A stretch of 64,000 nucleotides of DNA from Microplitis mediator (GCF_029852145.1 NC_079975.1:25549364-25613363); one strand, 5' to 3'. Shown: positions 12,556 through 24,297, numbered from the stretch's first letter. Notes: generated by a model not told the origin, from the sequence alone. A program made the numbers and translations.

Positions 12556-12754
12556 ATACACGTGACCTTGACACTGATTATTTATTGTGTCGCTGTTGTC
12601 GTGTCAGCGACGATACGATACAACTACAAGAAACCGATCCTCGATTGTGGATATCTACGAATTACCCCAGAGGAAAAATATTCATGGGAGAGACCAAATT
12701 TTTACGTTAGCTATCGCACTATTGATCCTGATGATATTAGAGATCCTTCTATTG
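12556..12754 (+). CDS. PYPV-repeat protein 2, exon 2 (signal peptide and unique N-terminus)
   Basis: Starts in phase 0 after GACAG and is open to a donor G|GTAATA at 12755 (phase 1). It encodes the rest of the signal peptide and a unique region: TIRYNYKKPILDCGYLRITP, then EEKYSWERPNFYVSYRTIDP and DDIRDPSI. No known domain was recognised. The end of the exon and its donor belong to a ~430-450 bp unit that is tandemly repeated in the following intron. An alternative reading, with the frame continuing a little further to the stop at 12810, would make a short 82-codon protein instead. Confidence 0.6.
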
Positions 12755-14165
12755 GTAATATTTATTATTGTTATTCAAATTATTTGCCGCGCAATTTCAC
12801 TTTTTTTTAAATTCATTTCCTATTTTTTTTTTAATCCAAAATATAGATGTTTTGTATTTTTGAAAAATTACAGACTTCAAAATTTTTTTGTTCGATTTTT
12901 TACTTCGCGATACTTTGAGTTTAATTTCAGACTCATAATTGAAAAATTTCGAATTTCTGAAATTTTCGAAAAAAAATTTTTAAAAAATGTGAAAATTTTC
13001 TCTTTGCAGACTACAGAATTTAGAATTATTTTTACTGCATAGTAAATTTTTTAGAAAATAATTGTCAAATTTGAAAAAATATTTTTTTAAATAATAATAA
13101 AATAAAAAATTAATTTTTCAATTAAAAGAAAAATCATGACATTTTCTCTATCTAAAGTTTTCTTTTATTTATAGAGATCCTTCTATTGATAATATTTATT
13201 ATTATTATTATTTAAATTATTTGCCGCGCAATTTCACTTTTTTTTAAATTCATTTTCGTTTTTTTTTTTAATCCAAAAAACAGATTTTTTGTATTTTTGA
13301 AAAATTATAGACTTCAAAATTTTTTTCATTCGATTTTTTACTTCGCGATACTTTGAGTTCAATTTCAGAGTCAAAATTTAAAAATTTCGAATTTTTGAAA
13401 TTTTTCAATTTTGTTTTTCCAAAAAAATTTTTACAAAATGTGAAAATTTTTTCTTTGCAGATTACAGAATTTGTTATGATTTTTACTCCATAGGAAATTT
13501 TTTAGAAAATAATTGTCAAATTTGAAAAAATATTTTTTTAAATAATAATAAAATAAGCAATTAATTTTTGAATAAAAGAAAATTCATCATATTTTTTCGA
13601 TCTAAAGTTTTCTTTTATTTATAAAGATTCTTCTATTGGTAATATTTTTTATCATTATTCAAATTTTTTACCGCGCAATTTCACTTTTTTTTTTTAATTC
13701 ATTTCCTATTTTTTTTTCAATCCAAAAAATAGATTTTTTTGAGGCTTCAAAATTTTTTCATTACATTTTTACTGAGTGGCAATCAAAGTTAAATTTCAAA
13801 TTCAAAATTTAAAAATTCCGCATCTCTGAAATTTTTTAATTTTTTTTTCGCGGGAAATTTAAAAAAAATGTTAAAATTTTCTCTTTGCAGACTACAGTAT
13901 TTAGGAGAGAGTGGGGCAAAATGGGCTGACATTTATATTACATACAAGTCCTCATTTCTTAAGGGGCCCATTTTACCCCACTCTCCCCTATAATTATTTT
14001 TACTCCATTGTAAATTTTTTTTTAACAAAAAAATTCATTTAAAAATAATTGTAAAATTTGAAAAAATTTACTATCCAAATAACAATAAAATAAGTAATTA
14101 ATTTTTTTTTTTAATTAAAAGAAAATTTATCATAGTTTCTCGATCTAAAGTTTTCTTTTATTTAA
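12742..14165 (+). repeat. Three ~430-450 bp tandem units in intron of PYPV gene 2
   Basis: Units begin at about 12742, 13172 and 13626 with GATCCTTCTATTGGTAATAT-like sequence followed by TTTGCCGCGCAATTTCAC. The first unit starts in exon 12556-12754, so the splice donor region is tri-plicated; in unit two GT has become AT. Confidence 0.85.
13904..13988. mobile_element. 85-bp miniature element of the same TIR family
   Basis: GGAGAGAGTGGGGCAAAATG at the left and GGGGAGAGTGGGGTAAAATG (reverse strand) at the right, TA on both sides. It sits in the third of three related intron repeat units; units one and two (about 13018 and 13460) lack it. Confidence 0.8.
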
Positions 14166-14365
14166 TTACCAAGAAAGTGTTATTGCTGCGTTTTTATTAC
14201 TATAATTATTGCCATATTTAAAAATAGACATCGAAGTTCTGAATTCCCCGTTAAAAAAAAAAAAAACAATAATTCTGAGATAAATAATATCAGTAATAAA
14301 CTTTATTATTAAAAATTATATAAATTTTAAATATGAATAAAATAAAAAAATAAATCTATGTCTAG

Positions 14366-15870
14366 GAGTATTAAAAAAAGAGGACTCAAAAAATTACATT
14401 TCAAAAAAACAGTCAATGGACTTGAGCGTTTTGACCGACCGGATGTCCGAGGATACCGGTTCCACAGGAACATTATCAGATGAACCATTAATCCGGCCTA
14501 CAGACAATATTGCCCAGTCATCTGACTCTGAGCCCCGTTTCTACGACGAGGATCAAAAATATACTGAAGAATATACCGAACACGAAAAAGTCATAACTGT
14601 CATCAAGAATGTCGCCGTTCCTTATCCAGTAGAAAAACAAATTCCGTATCCTGTGATCAAAAAAGTTCCGTACCCCATTCATACCCCAGTGGCGCAGCCT
14701 TATCCCGTAGAAAAAGAAGTTCCATACCCTGTTAAGGTCGTCATAAAAGTTCCAACAAAAGTTCCTTACCCGGTTCCTGTTTACAAAGAAGTACCTTATG
14801 CTGTCCATGTTCCCGTGGAACGACCTGTTCCATACCGAACATACATCCCAGACCCTTATCCCGTTGAAAAGAAAGTATACTACGAATCTAAAATACCCGT
14901 TCCGGAACCTTATCCTATTGAAAAAACTGTTGCCGTTCCTGTTAAGATTCCTGTTCCAGTTCCGCAACCTTATCCGGTTGAAAAGCCGATTCATTATCCC
15001 GTGGAGGTCAAAGTTGACCGACCCGTCGCTGTTCCTGTCGAGAAACCTTATCCAGTAACCGTCTTCAAACATGTTCCTTACCCAGTGTTCAAACCCAAGC
15101 CGGTTCCAGTTGAAGTAAAAGTCGAACGACCTGTTCCTTACCCCGTCGTCAAACATGTTCCCTACCCAGTAAAAGTTGAAGTCCCTCAATATTACCCAGT
15201 CGAAAAAGAAGTTCCCTACCCTGTGGTCAACCATCGGCCGTATCCGGTTCCTGTTTCTGTTGACCGTCCAGTTCCAGTGCCGATTGAAAACCCCGTTCCT
15301 GTACCAGTGGAACACGAACAGGTGGAACATGAACCAGAACATGGCTATGATGATGCCAAAGATGAAATTCATAGTGGGTATAAACAAGAAAGCTGCTGTG
15401 GTGATGAGTTTAGACCCAGTGCTATTGATACTCACGAAACAGAGTACAAATATGGCGACAGAAATGATTGGGATCATGAGCAATTGATTCGTTCCGACGA
15501 AGTTGTGGCCAATGTTGGCCATGTTAAGGCGGATACTCAAGGTTCTGATGTTAAACCTGTGGTCGAAGACAGCAAAGAAGATGACACTAATTCCGAAGAG
15601 GTTAGGAACCATGTGGCGGCCAACGCTAGTGCAGATGGCGCCAAAGAAGCCACGGATTTGAAAGAAGTTAATTCTGAGGGAGTTGTTGTTAAAAATGATA
15701 ACCAAAACATCAATGAGATTAATAATAATAATAATAATAATGATAATAATAATAATAATAATAATAATGATAAGAGGAATGGTAAAAAAGTGAAACGACT
15801 TAGAAAAATAATTAAGAGAATTAAAACGTATGATGGTACGAGTAAAAATATTAAAGAGAAAGGAAATTAG
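14366..15870 (+). CDS. PYPV-repeat (Vajk-like) protein 2, terminal exon with long acidic and Asn-rich tail
   Basis: The open frame from 14366 (acceptor TCTAG at 14361-14365, phase 1, matching exon 2) to the stop at 15868-15870 gives a predicted 571-aa protein with exons 1-2. After an acidic Ser/Thr-rich leader comes the family entry motif VITVIKNVAVPYPVEK (about 14590-14637), then about 230 residues of VPYPV-type repeats to ~15310. A long non-repeat tail follows: Glu/His-rich, then acidic, then an Asn run (about 15720-15770), ending in a Lys/Arg-rich basic segment. The other two PYPV proteins end in short His/Gly tails instead and carry an EKR dibasic site that is missing here. The nearby ATG at 14416 could be a start only if the protein is unsecreted, which I consider unlikely. 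AATAAA at about 16190. Confidence 0.8.
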
Positions 15871-16354
15871 TCGTTGTTGGAAATAGAGCATAAATATGTC
15901 GATTACTGGAGCAATAAAAATTATTAATATCTTTTTTTCTATTATTACTATTGTTCACAATCGTGGAACTGTAAATTTATACTGCAATCGAATATGTTAT
16001 TTTTTTTTAGAATCTAGTCAGGTTAAAATTTTGTTGAATTTTTTTTTTGTTGTTAAATCATTATTGTTAATTTTAGGATAGTGATTAAGATTTTTATTGA
16101 TGAGAAAGTTTGACTACTGAGAAAGTCAATTGTTAATGATAATTTTATTGTTTTTATATTTTTATATCAATCAATACTGTAAAATGTAATAAATAAAATA
16201 TTATCTTGGTGTTGTTGTTTTTTTTTTTTTTTTTTTTTTTGAGGGGAAGGGAGTATTAGAGATAATTTATTGTTTAGTTTTATTGCAGACAATTTCACTA
16301 ACAAGGACAATTATTTATTTAATGTCTTTTCGGAACTAGCGAAAGTATCAGAGG

Positions 16355-16449
16355 TATAAATATTTGTCGGTTTATTTTAGTTGGTATTTAGTTAACTTTG
16401 AGACAGCGGTAAATCGAGTGGATTATTTTTCGTAATGAAGCATAATTTA
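16355..16449 (+). promoter_or_regulatory. Candidate promoter and first exon for the gene at 17804
   Basis: TATAAATA at 16355-16362 is followed 73 nt later by ATG AAG CAT AAT TTA at 16435-16449 and the consensus donor GTAAGTACT. The exon is phase 0 and would join to 17804, giving MKHNLVVQLVGVVILCLSIA, a good signal peptide. However, the ATG and donor lie inside a dispersed repeat whose other copy, at 5673, has the same ATG and GTAAGT at 5714-5728. The TATA box is outside the repeat. A plausible but unproven exonised repeat. Confidence 0.4.
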
Positions 16450-17237
16450 GTAAGTACTGTTTACTTTTTGACAGATCAATTAATAATTTAGTAGTTTGTG
16501 GTTTGAACAATAAAATTAATTTTTTTGATGATTAATCAAAAATTAAAGTTGACGAATAATTCAAAAATCTAGACTGTAATTTTGAATTTATAATTGAGAA
16601 ATTAGTCGTAATTTTGAAGATTGAGATTTTTTAGTCGGGCATAGATCGCATTTTTTAAATTCAAAATTATTGTTGACCTTTTGGTACAGGGTGAAAATTT
16701 GGAAATTTTTTGAGAATGCACTAATTAATTTAGGGGAGGGGGGCAGAGTGGGTCCCTTAAGGAAAATAATTATAATATTATTAATTTTTTTTACGCGTTT
16801 ACTTCTTTTTAGAGCCTTTATACTTATTTTCACTTCATGCTACGTCCAGTAAAATTGAAAAATTGAAAATTAGGGGCAAAGTAGGTCCTCCAAAAAATTT
16901 CGGATTCGATATTTTTTATTCTTTACACGTGTGATATTTGCAAACAACTATGAACCAATTGTATTTTAATAATATAAAAGTCATTTCAATAGTCTGCTAA
17001 GATATAATTTTAAAACGTAATTTTATTATCTTTAACTTTCTTAATAAATTATATTTAATTAACAGTTTTGCTGGTCTATTTTAGCCCTCATTATATAAAA
17101 AATTTCGATAAATTTATGATCCGTCCGAATTTATTGGCGTGTAGAAAATTTTGAGGGGCCCACTTTGCCCCCATATTTTTTTAAAATTTTAAGAGGCCTA
17201 CTTTGCCCCCAGGGGCCCAGTTTGCCCCCTTCTCCCC
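16395..17237 (+). repeat. Dispersed repeat copy B with internal insertion
   Basis: Second copy of 5673-6310. It includes the TIR element 16733-17237 (GGGGAGGGGGGCAGAGTGGG ends, TA flanks) and an extra ~155 bp near 16941-17085 absent from copy A. Contains the candidate first exon of the gene at 17804. Confidence 0.8.
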
Positions 17238-17803
17238 TAATTGAAATTAGAATTTAAAAAAAAATGAATCAACACAATTTAATAGTTTTTGAAAAATATT
17301 GTCGATTAATTGCGATTTTAATATTCGGAAAAAAAAGAACAGAAAAATCTCAAATATTTTAGTGAATCCTCATTCTGATAGGAATCGTATCGTGGCGCCA
17401 CAGTTTCGCTCTCTTTAGATGGCGCCACTTACATATTCTGGTATTCAAATTTTATCTTAATTTCCAAAAATTCAGTATTCATTCAAAATAAAAATAAATT
17501 TTTCTGCCTCACAACAAATTTATTGATATTAAAAAAAATACTAATTCCAAAAATCAATTAAAATTTAATTAATTAATCATTTAAAAAATAATTTTTGCAG
17601 ACCACAGATTAAGTTTTGTTTCTCTATAATTATTTGACTCAATTTTTTTCTTAAGTAAACTATTAAAAAAAAAAAATGACTGATTAAGTAATCGATGTAA
17701 TTGATCAATTAATCAATCGATCCTATTAGTACTTTTTTTTGTTCACTCAATCGAATCTAAAAAGGTCTTAATTTTTTATAAAATATTGGATGTGGTTAAT
17801 TAG

Positions 17804-18236
17804 GTAGTGCAACTGGTCGGAGTGGTAATTTTGTGTCTGAGCATCGCACTGACTGGTTCCGCGAGCCGTAAGGAGGAACTCGAGCGAGCTGCTGAGCTCG
17901 CGGTAGAACGTGCGGCCGAGAGAGTAGCCGAGAGGGCAGTGGAAAAGGCGCTTGAAAGTGGTAACTCGTCGACCGAGACCGAGACCATTCGCGAGTCTCA
18001 CTCTAGTGTAAGAAAACAGGATAAAACATGGAAACTTCCGGGTTTCATTTATACGCCACAACAACGTCACGACTACGAGCGTATTGCTAAAGAACGCGAA
18101 GCCGGCGAATTGGCTGTTGCACAAATAAAACGTGGCAATAAATTTTTTAAACGTGCTATCGATGATAATGAACGGATAAACAATCCGGATAAATTTTATC
18201 CTCAATTCAAACAGTCCCCTGAATTCCCTCAGCAGC

Positions 18237-18271
<35 letters not shown>

Positions 18272-18664
18272 CTATTCCAACGCCAACATCAACATAAACA
18301 ACAACAAATCGACATAAACACTTTTCCATTTCGATCTACGCCACTATTTCCGTTTGGCGGTCAATATCGATACGCACCGAAGCTCGAAAATCACGACCAT
18401 GATCACGGACATAAAGAAAATTTTTTTTTTCCTCTGAATAGACAACTGATTCCAGTGTCTGAAGAAAATGGAGAAGAAATAAATTTAAATAATTACGATC
18501 GTCCACCGGAACATAATTTCAAAGTTACACAAAAAAATTACCCTATTATGTATTATTTTTACCCGCTTACGACTTATCCTGTTAGTATTAAATATTCAAT
18601 GCCTTTGCATGCTATTATTAGTCATATTGCTGATAACAATAATAGTAATGAATATCTTAAATAA
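17804..18664 (+). CDS. Secreted Gln-rich protein of unknown function (terminal exon)
   Basis: Open from acceptor TTAG at 17800-17803 (or TAG at 17805-17807) to the stop at 18662-18664, about 286 aa plus a short upstream exon. Order: hydrophobic signal-peptide core VVQLVGVVILCLSIALTGSA; a highly charged Ala/Glu/Arg segment with helical heptad-like pattern (ELERAAELAVERAAERVAER); a unique region with GFIYTPQQRHDYERI; a CAA-encoded polyGln run (about 18231-18270); His-rich HDHDHGH; and a hydrophobic C-terminus MYYFYPLTTYPVSIKYSMPL. I do not recognise the family; it lacks the PYPV repeats of its neighbours but shares their strand, secretion signal and Gln/His-rich composition. The 5' coding part is GC-rich against AT-rich surroundings, which supports a real gene. 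AATAAA at about 18710. Confidence 0.7.
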
Positions 18665-18904
18665 ATTTTTTTTTTGTAATTGTCAAGTTTTATGTTATAA
18701 AAATAATTTTTAATAAAAATTTTTACTGTAAAGATGGATGGTACTTTTTTTTGTAATTAAGGTTTTTTTTTAAGTGATTACAGTCAAGCTGTGGCACTTT
18801 AGCTAGACAGGGCAACGTCTTCTGCGTGAGAAAAGAATTTTTAGATACTTCAATAATTTTTTTTCATGCACGTAAGTAACGGAGACACTTAAAGTTGGTC
18901 AGTG

Positions 18905-19495
18905 AATTTTCACTGATGGACAATTATTTTTCTCCAATAGTCAGATATTTTCACTAATGGTCAGTGATATTTTTCCCTAATGGTCAGTGATATTTTTCAA
19001 TAATGATCAGAGATATTTTTTATTGAGGGTCAGTGATATTTTACACTAATGGTCAGAGAAATTTTTCACTTATAATCAGAGCTATTTTTTACTCATGGGC
19101 AGTGATATTTTTCAGTAATAGTCAGAGATATTTTTTAGTGAGGGTCAGTGATATTTTTCACTAATAGTCAGTAATATTTTTGAGTAATGGTCAGAGATAT
19201 TTTTTACTCATGGTCAGTGATACTTTTCACTAATAGTCTGTGATATTTTTCAGTAATGGTCAGTGATATTTTTTACTAATGTTCAGAGATATTTTTTTCC
19301 GAGGGTCAGTGATACTTTTCACTAACAGTCAGTGATATTTTTCAGTAATGGTCAGAGATATTTTTCACTAAAGGTCAGTGATATTTTTTACGGGTGATTA
19401 CAGATATTTCTTAAAGATGGTCAGAAATATTTATCACTGATGGTCAGTGATATTTTTACTGATAATCAGTGATATTTATCACTGTCTGTCAAATT
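18905..19495 (+). repeat. 23-24 bp minisatellite
   Basis: About 25 degenerate copies of GGTCAGTGATATTTTTCACTAAT downstream of the gene at 17804. No coding. Confidence 0.88.
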
Positions 19496-19499
19496 AAAG

Positions 19500-20614
19500 G
19501 TGATTTGAATTCAAAAATATTTAACTTTATGTTAAAAAAAAATTCAAAAATGTCAAATTATCGTAAAAAAAATCAATATCACTGAAGGATTGTATTATCG
19601 TACTATTTTTGTAAATTAATCGTAGTTAGTAATCAGTAATTGTAGTTTTTTATTACTATTCAAAAATCTTACATGTTTAAATTCAAAATTTTTAATTACC
19701 AATTAATAATTAAAATTTAATTATTTTTTACTCAATTTTAATTCGATTGACCAGTCACGCCGAGTCTATAATTAAAGACTCTTCTAATTACTATTAATTT
19801 GTATTGAAGAAAAAAAATCATTAATTTTTATTGTATAATTAAAAATTTATAATTCATAAAAGTAATAAATAAATAAATTTATTATGAAAAAAAAATTTAA
19901 CAACCCTGTGTTAATACCGGTAACCAAACACCTAGCGGATTTAATTGTTCAATAAAATTGATATAAAAAAAACTCATCTATTTCATAAGAGCATATGTTC
20001 GCTTCCTATCTACTCGTACTGAAGCAATGAAAACATGAATAGATAAAAATAAATATTAATAGATTTATAACGAACATATGATTCGACAAATGAAAAATGA
20101 TAGTCCGGAAATTCTCGTTTATTATCCCGTTCAACAGGTCTTCCCTCCAGTTTAGTTCCGACACAATCCCTTTCACTCGTTAATTAAATCACGCACTTAA
20201 AAACTCAACTACTCGATACCGCCAACACGATAATAATTATAATCATAGTCCGCAATAAATATTACTCGTCAAAATAATCCAACCAAAAATAAACAAATTC
20301 TCAGAATCTTATGATATGACATAAAAAAAATCGCCGACGTTAATTTACCTCGCTCATGTAATGACTCTTTTGTTACTCAATAGCCAGACGGAAGTGGACA
20401 AAGAGTGCTTTATCATCGCGATCTAATCGAAAGTAACAACTGCCAAGTGCCCAAGGAGTATCACGTCATTCTTTCATTTTAAATTGCACTTTCTCTAAAA
20501 CTATAGAGTCCATCTCTCCATAATGCCCATAGACATACATGCTAATAACAATAACAGCACAAAATTTAATATATAATCGCAATATTCAGCTCAAAATTTT
20601 GCAAAAGCAAAATA
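19500..20614. other. No gene seen; AT-rich intron sequence
   Basis: Ordinary AT-rich sequence within the ACE intron. The 20110-20530 part is less biased and non-repetitive, and may be regulatory for the flanking cuticle genes, but no specific site is supportable. Confidence 0.5.
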
Positions 20615-21746
20615 CCCCCATGAAAAAAATTTATAAAATATGTATAAAAAACTTTTGGTCGATTTTCGTATATATTTTATATATTTCAAATGTAATTTAA
20701 ATATATTAAAAATATATCTTGGAATATATAAAAAATACACGATACTGAAATTAGTCGACGTTTAATCATTTTTGGATTTTTGAAAAATGATGAATTATAA
20801 AAAAAAAAAAATATTTTTAAAAATTGCACCTGTAGTTTTTTTAATTTTCTACATGTGCATTTTTTTATTTTTTTTTTTTCGTCAAATTTAATGGTTCAAA
20901 AAAAATCCAAAAATTTTGAATTGTCTGCTAAACTCAGGATCGTAAATCAGTCGACGTCTAATAGTTTTTGAATTTTTTTAAAAACGACAAATCAAAAAAA
21001 AAATATTTTGAAAAATTGGACCTGTAGTTTTTTTAATTTTCTACATGTGCATTTTTTTATTTTTTTTTTTTCTTCAAATTTAATGGTTCAAAAAAAAATC
21101 AAAAAATTTTGAATTGCCTCCTAAATTCAGGATCATAAATCAGTCAACGTCTGATAATTTTTGAATTTTTTTAAAAACGACGAATTAAAAAAAAAAAATT
21201 TTGAAAAATTTCACCTGTAGTTTTTTTAATTTTCTACATGTGCATTTTTTTAATTTTTTTTTTTTATTCAATTTCAATGGTTCAAAAAAAAAATCCAAAA
21301 ATTTTGAATTGTCTGCTAAATTCAGGATCATAAATCAGTCAACGTCTAATAATTTTTGAATTTTTTTAAAAACGACAAATTGAAAAAAAAAATATTTCAA
21401 AAAATTGCACCTGTAGTTTTTTTAATTTTCTACATGTGTATTTAAAAAATTTTTTTTTTCTTCAAATTTAATAGTTCAAAAAAAAATCAAAAAATTTTTA
21501 ATTGTCTGCTGACTTCAGAATCATAAAAATACATCTATGAAAATATTTAAAAAATATATTAAATATATATATATATATATAAATTTATGAAAAAAATATG
21601 AGTATAATGAGGATATATATTTTTTTATATATCCTGATACATTTCAAATATACGAAAATCGGCCAAAAGTTAGCTATTAAAAATATATTTTTCATACATA
21701 TTTCATATATATTTATATACTTTTTTTATAAATTTTTTTCATGGGG
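20615..21746. mobile_element. AT-rich TIR element copy 2, invaded by hairpin MITEs
   Basis: Same ends and GGCCAAAAGTTAGCTA motif as 557-1198. Its centre is occupied by four tandem copies of the GAAGTTAGC hairpin family (20741-21524). Confidence 0.72.
20741..21524 (+). repeat. Four tandem copies of hairpin MITE family (GAAGTTAGC family)
   Basis: Each ~190-bp unit has the form GATACTGAA(G)TTAG-(C/A)GACGTCTAATAATTTTT, a central TGCACCTGTAG...CTACATGTGCA hairpin, and an end AACTGTCTGCTAACTTCAGGAT. The ends are imperfect inverted repeats. Copies recur across the window. Confidence 0.8.
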
Positions 21747-22358
21747 TATAAGTCCAATAAATGAAACCCAGGATTAATAAAAAATTTTACATAAATTATT
21801 TTTGTTTTTGCATCGCTGCCCTTCACATACAAAAAATATATATCTACTGTATTCCTCTTCCGCTTAGTAAATAATTTATACGAAACAGTTATACACACGA
21901 ATAATTCCATTCATGTGTAGATAAAAAGTATTTCCGGAAATATTTAATCAGCTGCAGTTCATAAGCTAATAAATCTTAGCTTCATATATCCATATATTTA
22001 TAGATATATATATTTTTTTTGTGGCAGCGTAAATTAATATGCTTGTTAATCAAATTATAGAGGGATTGGATTAGACTGGACATTAATAGCTTAAGGAAGT
22101 CCTCGATATTCAATGCCTGGGCAAATGCTAGGAGTTATCGAACTGATGATTCGATCGAGAAGGAACACGTGTTTGATGTGTGATTGTGCGCTTGTGTGCG
22201 AATGGTTTATTGGCATTGTATTGAGGGTAGGATGTGTTGCTTGAAATGTGCTGTTATCATGTGTTGTTAACACGCATAAAACCAAGTGTTTCACTTTCAA
22301 CAAAACCGGCCTACCGCGGGTACTAGGATATTTAGAGGCGGGGAAAGCTGTACTTGGG

Positions 22359-22400
22359 TATATATAAAGTGGATTGTATCCGGGGGGAATTATTACAGTA
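22359..22400 (+). promoter_or_regulatory. Core promoter of PYPV gene at 22440
   Basis: TATATATAAAG at 22359-22369 and an initiator-like TTACAGT at 22394-22399, about 34 nt downstream. They are followed by a ~40-nt leader to the ATG at 22440. The upstream 22300-22350 block is GC-rich. Confidence 0.72.
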
Positions 22401-22439
22401 AACTCTGGAGTACTGTAACATTACAATAAATATTTAGTC

Positions 22440-22451
22440 ATGAGAGTTTCG
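22440..22451 (+). CDS. PYPV-repeat cuticular protein 3, exon 1 (MRVS)
   Basis: ATG AGA GTT TCG with consensus donor GTAAGT at 22452. Phase 0 join to 22971 (acceptor ATTACAG) gives the signal peptide MRVSLALLALLLTSSVSC. Intron of 519 nt, very AT-rich. Confidence 0.88.
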
Positions 22452-22970
22452 GTAAGTTTTTATTTTTTGTGTGTGTAGTTTTCAAAAAATTTCTTTTTAA
22501 TTTTTGGTTTTTTAAATGTGGAAAAATTTTTTTTTCGGCAGAATATTTTTCTTTTTTTTTTTCATTTCAATTTTCAAAAGTGAGAGTACACTGAGTTAAT
22601 TCGAATTTTTCTTTTAATTTCGGGAAAATTTATCAAAGTGAAATTTCTTCATTTTTTTTTTTTTTTTTCAAATTTTAATCAAAATTTTTCAAGAAAATTT
22701 GAGATATCGCATGAAAATTATTTGCAAGTATTTTTTAAGTAAAAATTACAAAAGTGCAGTTTTTTTATTTAAGAAATTTTTCGGTGATAATTTAAAATTT
22801 AGTCTCTGAAATAAAATTTTTACTACTGAATTCTCTTCCATTCGTAATAAAATATCGGCAAAAACAAATTCAAGTGACAATCATTTGATCGAACAAATTT
22901 TTCTGAATTTTCAAAAAGATGTTAATTTTTCAAAAAACTATAAAATAATCTAACCTATTAAAAATTACAG

Positions 22971-24170
22971 CTCGCATTACTAGCGTTGCTGCTAACAAGC
23001 AGCGTGAGCTGCAAAGAAGACCTCAAAGAAAAAGACTCAGAGGCCGCAGAATCTAAATCCGTTGAATCAACAGACTCTGCGGTTGAAAAAAAGCAAGAGA
23101 AACGCGGTCTTTACAGTTCAGAGGGTAATTACGGAGGCGGATATGAAGGACTCTTCATGAGTACTGGTCATGACAGCTTTGAAGGCGGGTCACACGGGCA
23201 CTCATTCGAAAGCCACTCATATCCTCACCACGAAGAAGCCAAAGTCAAAGAAATAACGATTGTCAAGCACGTGAAGGTGCCGTATCCCGTCGAGAAGAAA
23301 GTCCACTATCCAGTTGAAAAAGAAGTGCCTTACCCCGTAAAGGTTCCAGTTGCCGAGCCATACCCAGTCGAGAAGAAAATTCCAGTTCCTTACAAAGTAT
23401 ACGTCAAAGTGCCTGTCCACATTCCCGCGCCTTACCCCGTCGAGAAAAAAGTCCACTATCCAGTCCACGTTCCCGTGGAACGTCCGGTTCCCTACAAAAC
23501 TTACGTGCCAGCTCCTTACCCAGTTGAGAAGAAGGTCCACTACCCCGTGAAGGTTCCAGTACCACAACCGTACCCCGTTGAGAAAAACATCCCCTACCCA
23601 GTTAAGGTTCCAGTCCACGTGCCCCAACCATACCCCGTTGAGAAACCAGTTCCCTACCCAGTCAAAGTACACGTAGACCGGCCCTACCCAGTCCACATCA
23701 TCAAACCCTACCCAGTCCACGTCGAAAAGAAAGTTCCCTATCCAGTTGACCATCCGGTTCCTTACCCGGTCAAGGTCCACGTCGAGCGACCGGTTCCCTA
23801 CCCAGTTGAAAAACCAGTGCCCTACCCAGTAAAGGTCCACGTACCAGCTCCTTATCCAGTCGAAAAGAAGATCCCGGTACCAGTTGAAAAACCAGTGCCT
23901 TACCCAGTCAAGGTTCCAGTCGAACGTCCAGTTCCGGTTCACATTACCAAGCACGTCCCCTATACCGTAGAAAAACACGTTCCTTACCCAGTAAAGGTAC
24001 CAGTTCCCTACAAGGTCGAACACCACCAGCAAGTCGAACATCACGACCATCACCAACATCACGAACATCACGAACACCACGAGCCCGAGCATGACTTTGG
24101 CGGAAACTCAGATCTCGGCGATCATGGAGACTTCGGCGGACATAATTTTGAGTCCCATCATAGTTATTAA
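22971..24170 (+). CDS. PYPV-repeat (Vajk-like) cuticular protein 3, exon 2
   Basis: Terminal exon; about 403 aa with exon 1. After the signal peptide is an acidic Ser/Glu/Lys segment ending in KKQEKRG, the same dibasic site as in the gene at 2364, then a Gly/Tyr/His block (GNYGGGYEGLF, GGSHGHSFESHSYPHHEE). The entry motif EITIVKHVKVPYPVEKK leads into about 235 residues of VPYPV(E/D)(K/R) repeats, and the tail is His/Glu-rich (HHDHHQHHEHHEHHEPEH) then Gly/Asp-rich. Domain order and entry motif show it is the paralogue of 2364-3680. Predicted secreted, extracellular cuticle or matrix component. AATAAA at about 24240. A 380-bp TIR element follows before the ACE exon on the other strand. Confidence 0.9.
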   Translation, partial: LALLALLLTSSVSCKEDLKEKDSEAAESKSVESTDSAVEKKQEKRGLYSSEGNYGGGYEGLFMSTGHDSFEGGSHGHSFESHSYPHHEEAKVKEITIVKHVKVPYPVEKKVHYPVEKEVPYPVKVPVAEPYPVEKKIPVPYKVYVKVPVHIPAPYPVEKKVHYPVHVPVERPVPYKTYVPAPYPVEKKVHYPVKVPVPQPYPVEKNIPYPVKVPVHVPQPYPVEKPVPYPVKVHVDRPYPVHIIKPYPVHVEKKVPYPVDHPVPYPVKVHVERPVPYPVEKPVPYPVKVHVPAPYPVEKKIPVPVEKPVPYPVKVPVERPVPVHITKHVPYTVEKHVPYPVKVPVPYKVEHHQQVEHHDHHQHHEHHEHHEPEHDFGGNSDLGDHGDFGGHNFESHHSY

Positions 24171-24297
24171 TATTACGCATTCAATAGGTAGTTATTAATC
24201 ATTATTAACGCAGTTTTTTTGTAAATCTCTTTTGTATGAAAATAAAAACCAAAGAACTAATCAGAGGCCTTATTATCGATCCCAATATTCAAAATCC

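Noticed and set aside
14416..15870. PYPV protein 2 starting at the ATG 14416 as a single-exon cytosolic protein
   Set aside because: Family members are secreted, and a phase-compatible signal-peptide exon pair lies upstream; kept only as an alternative.
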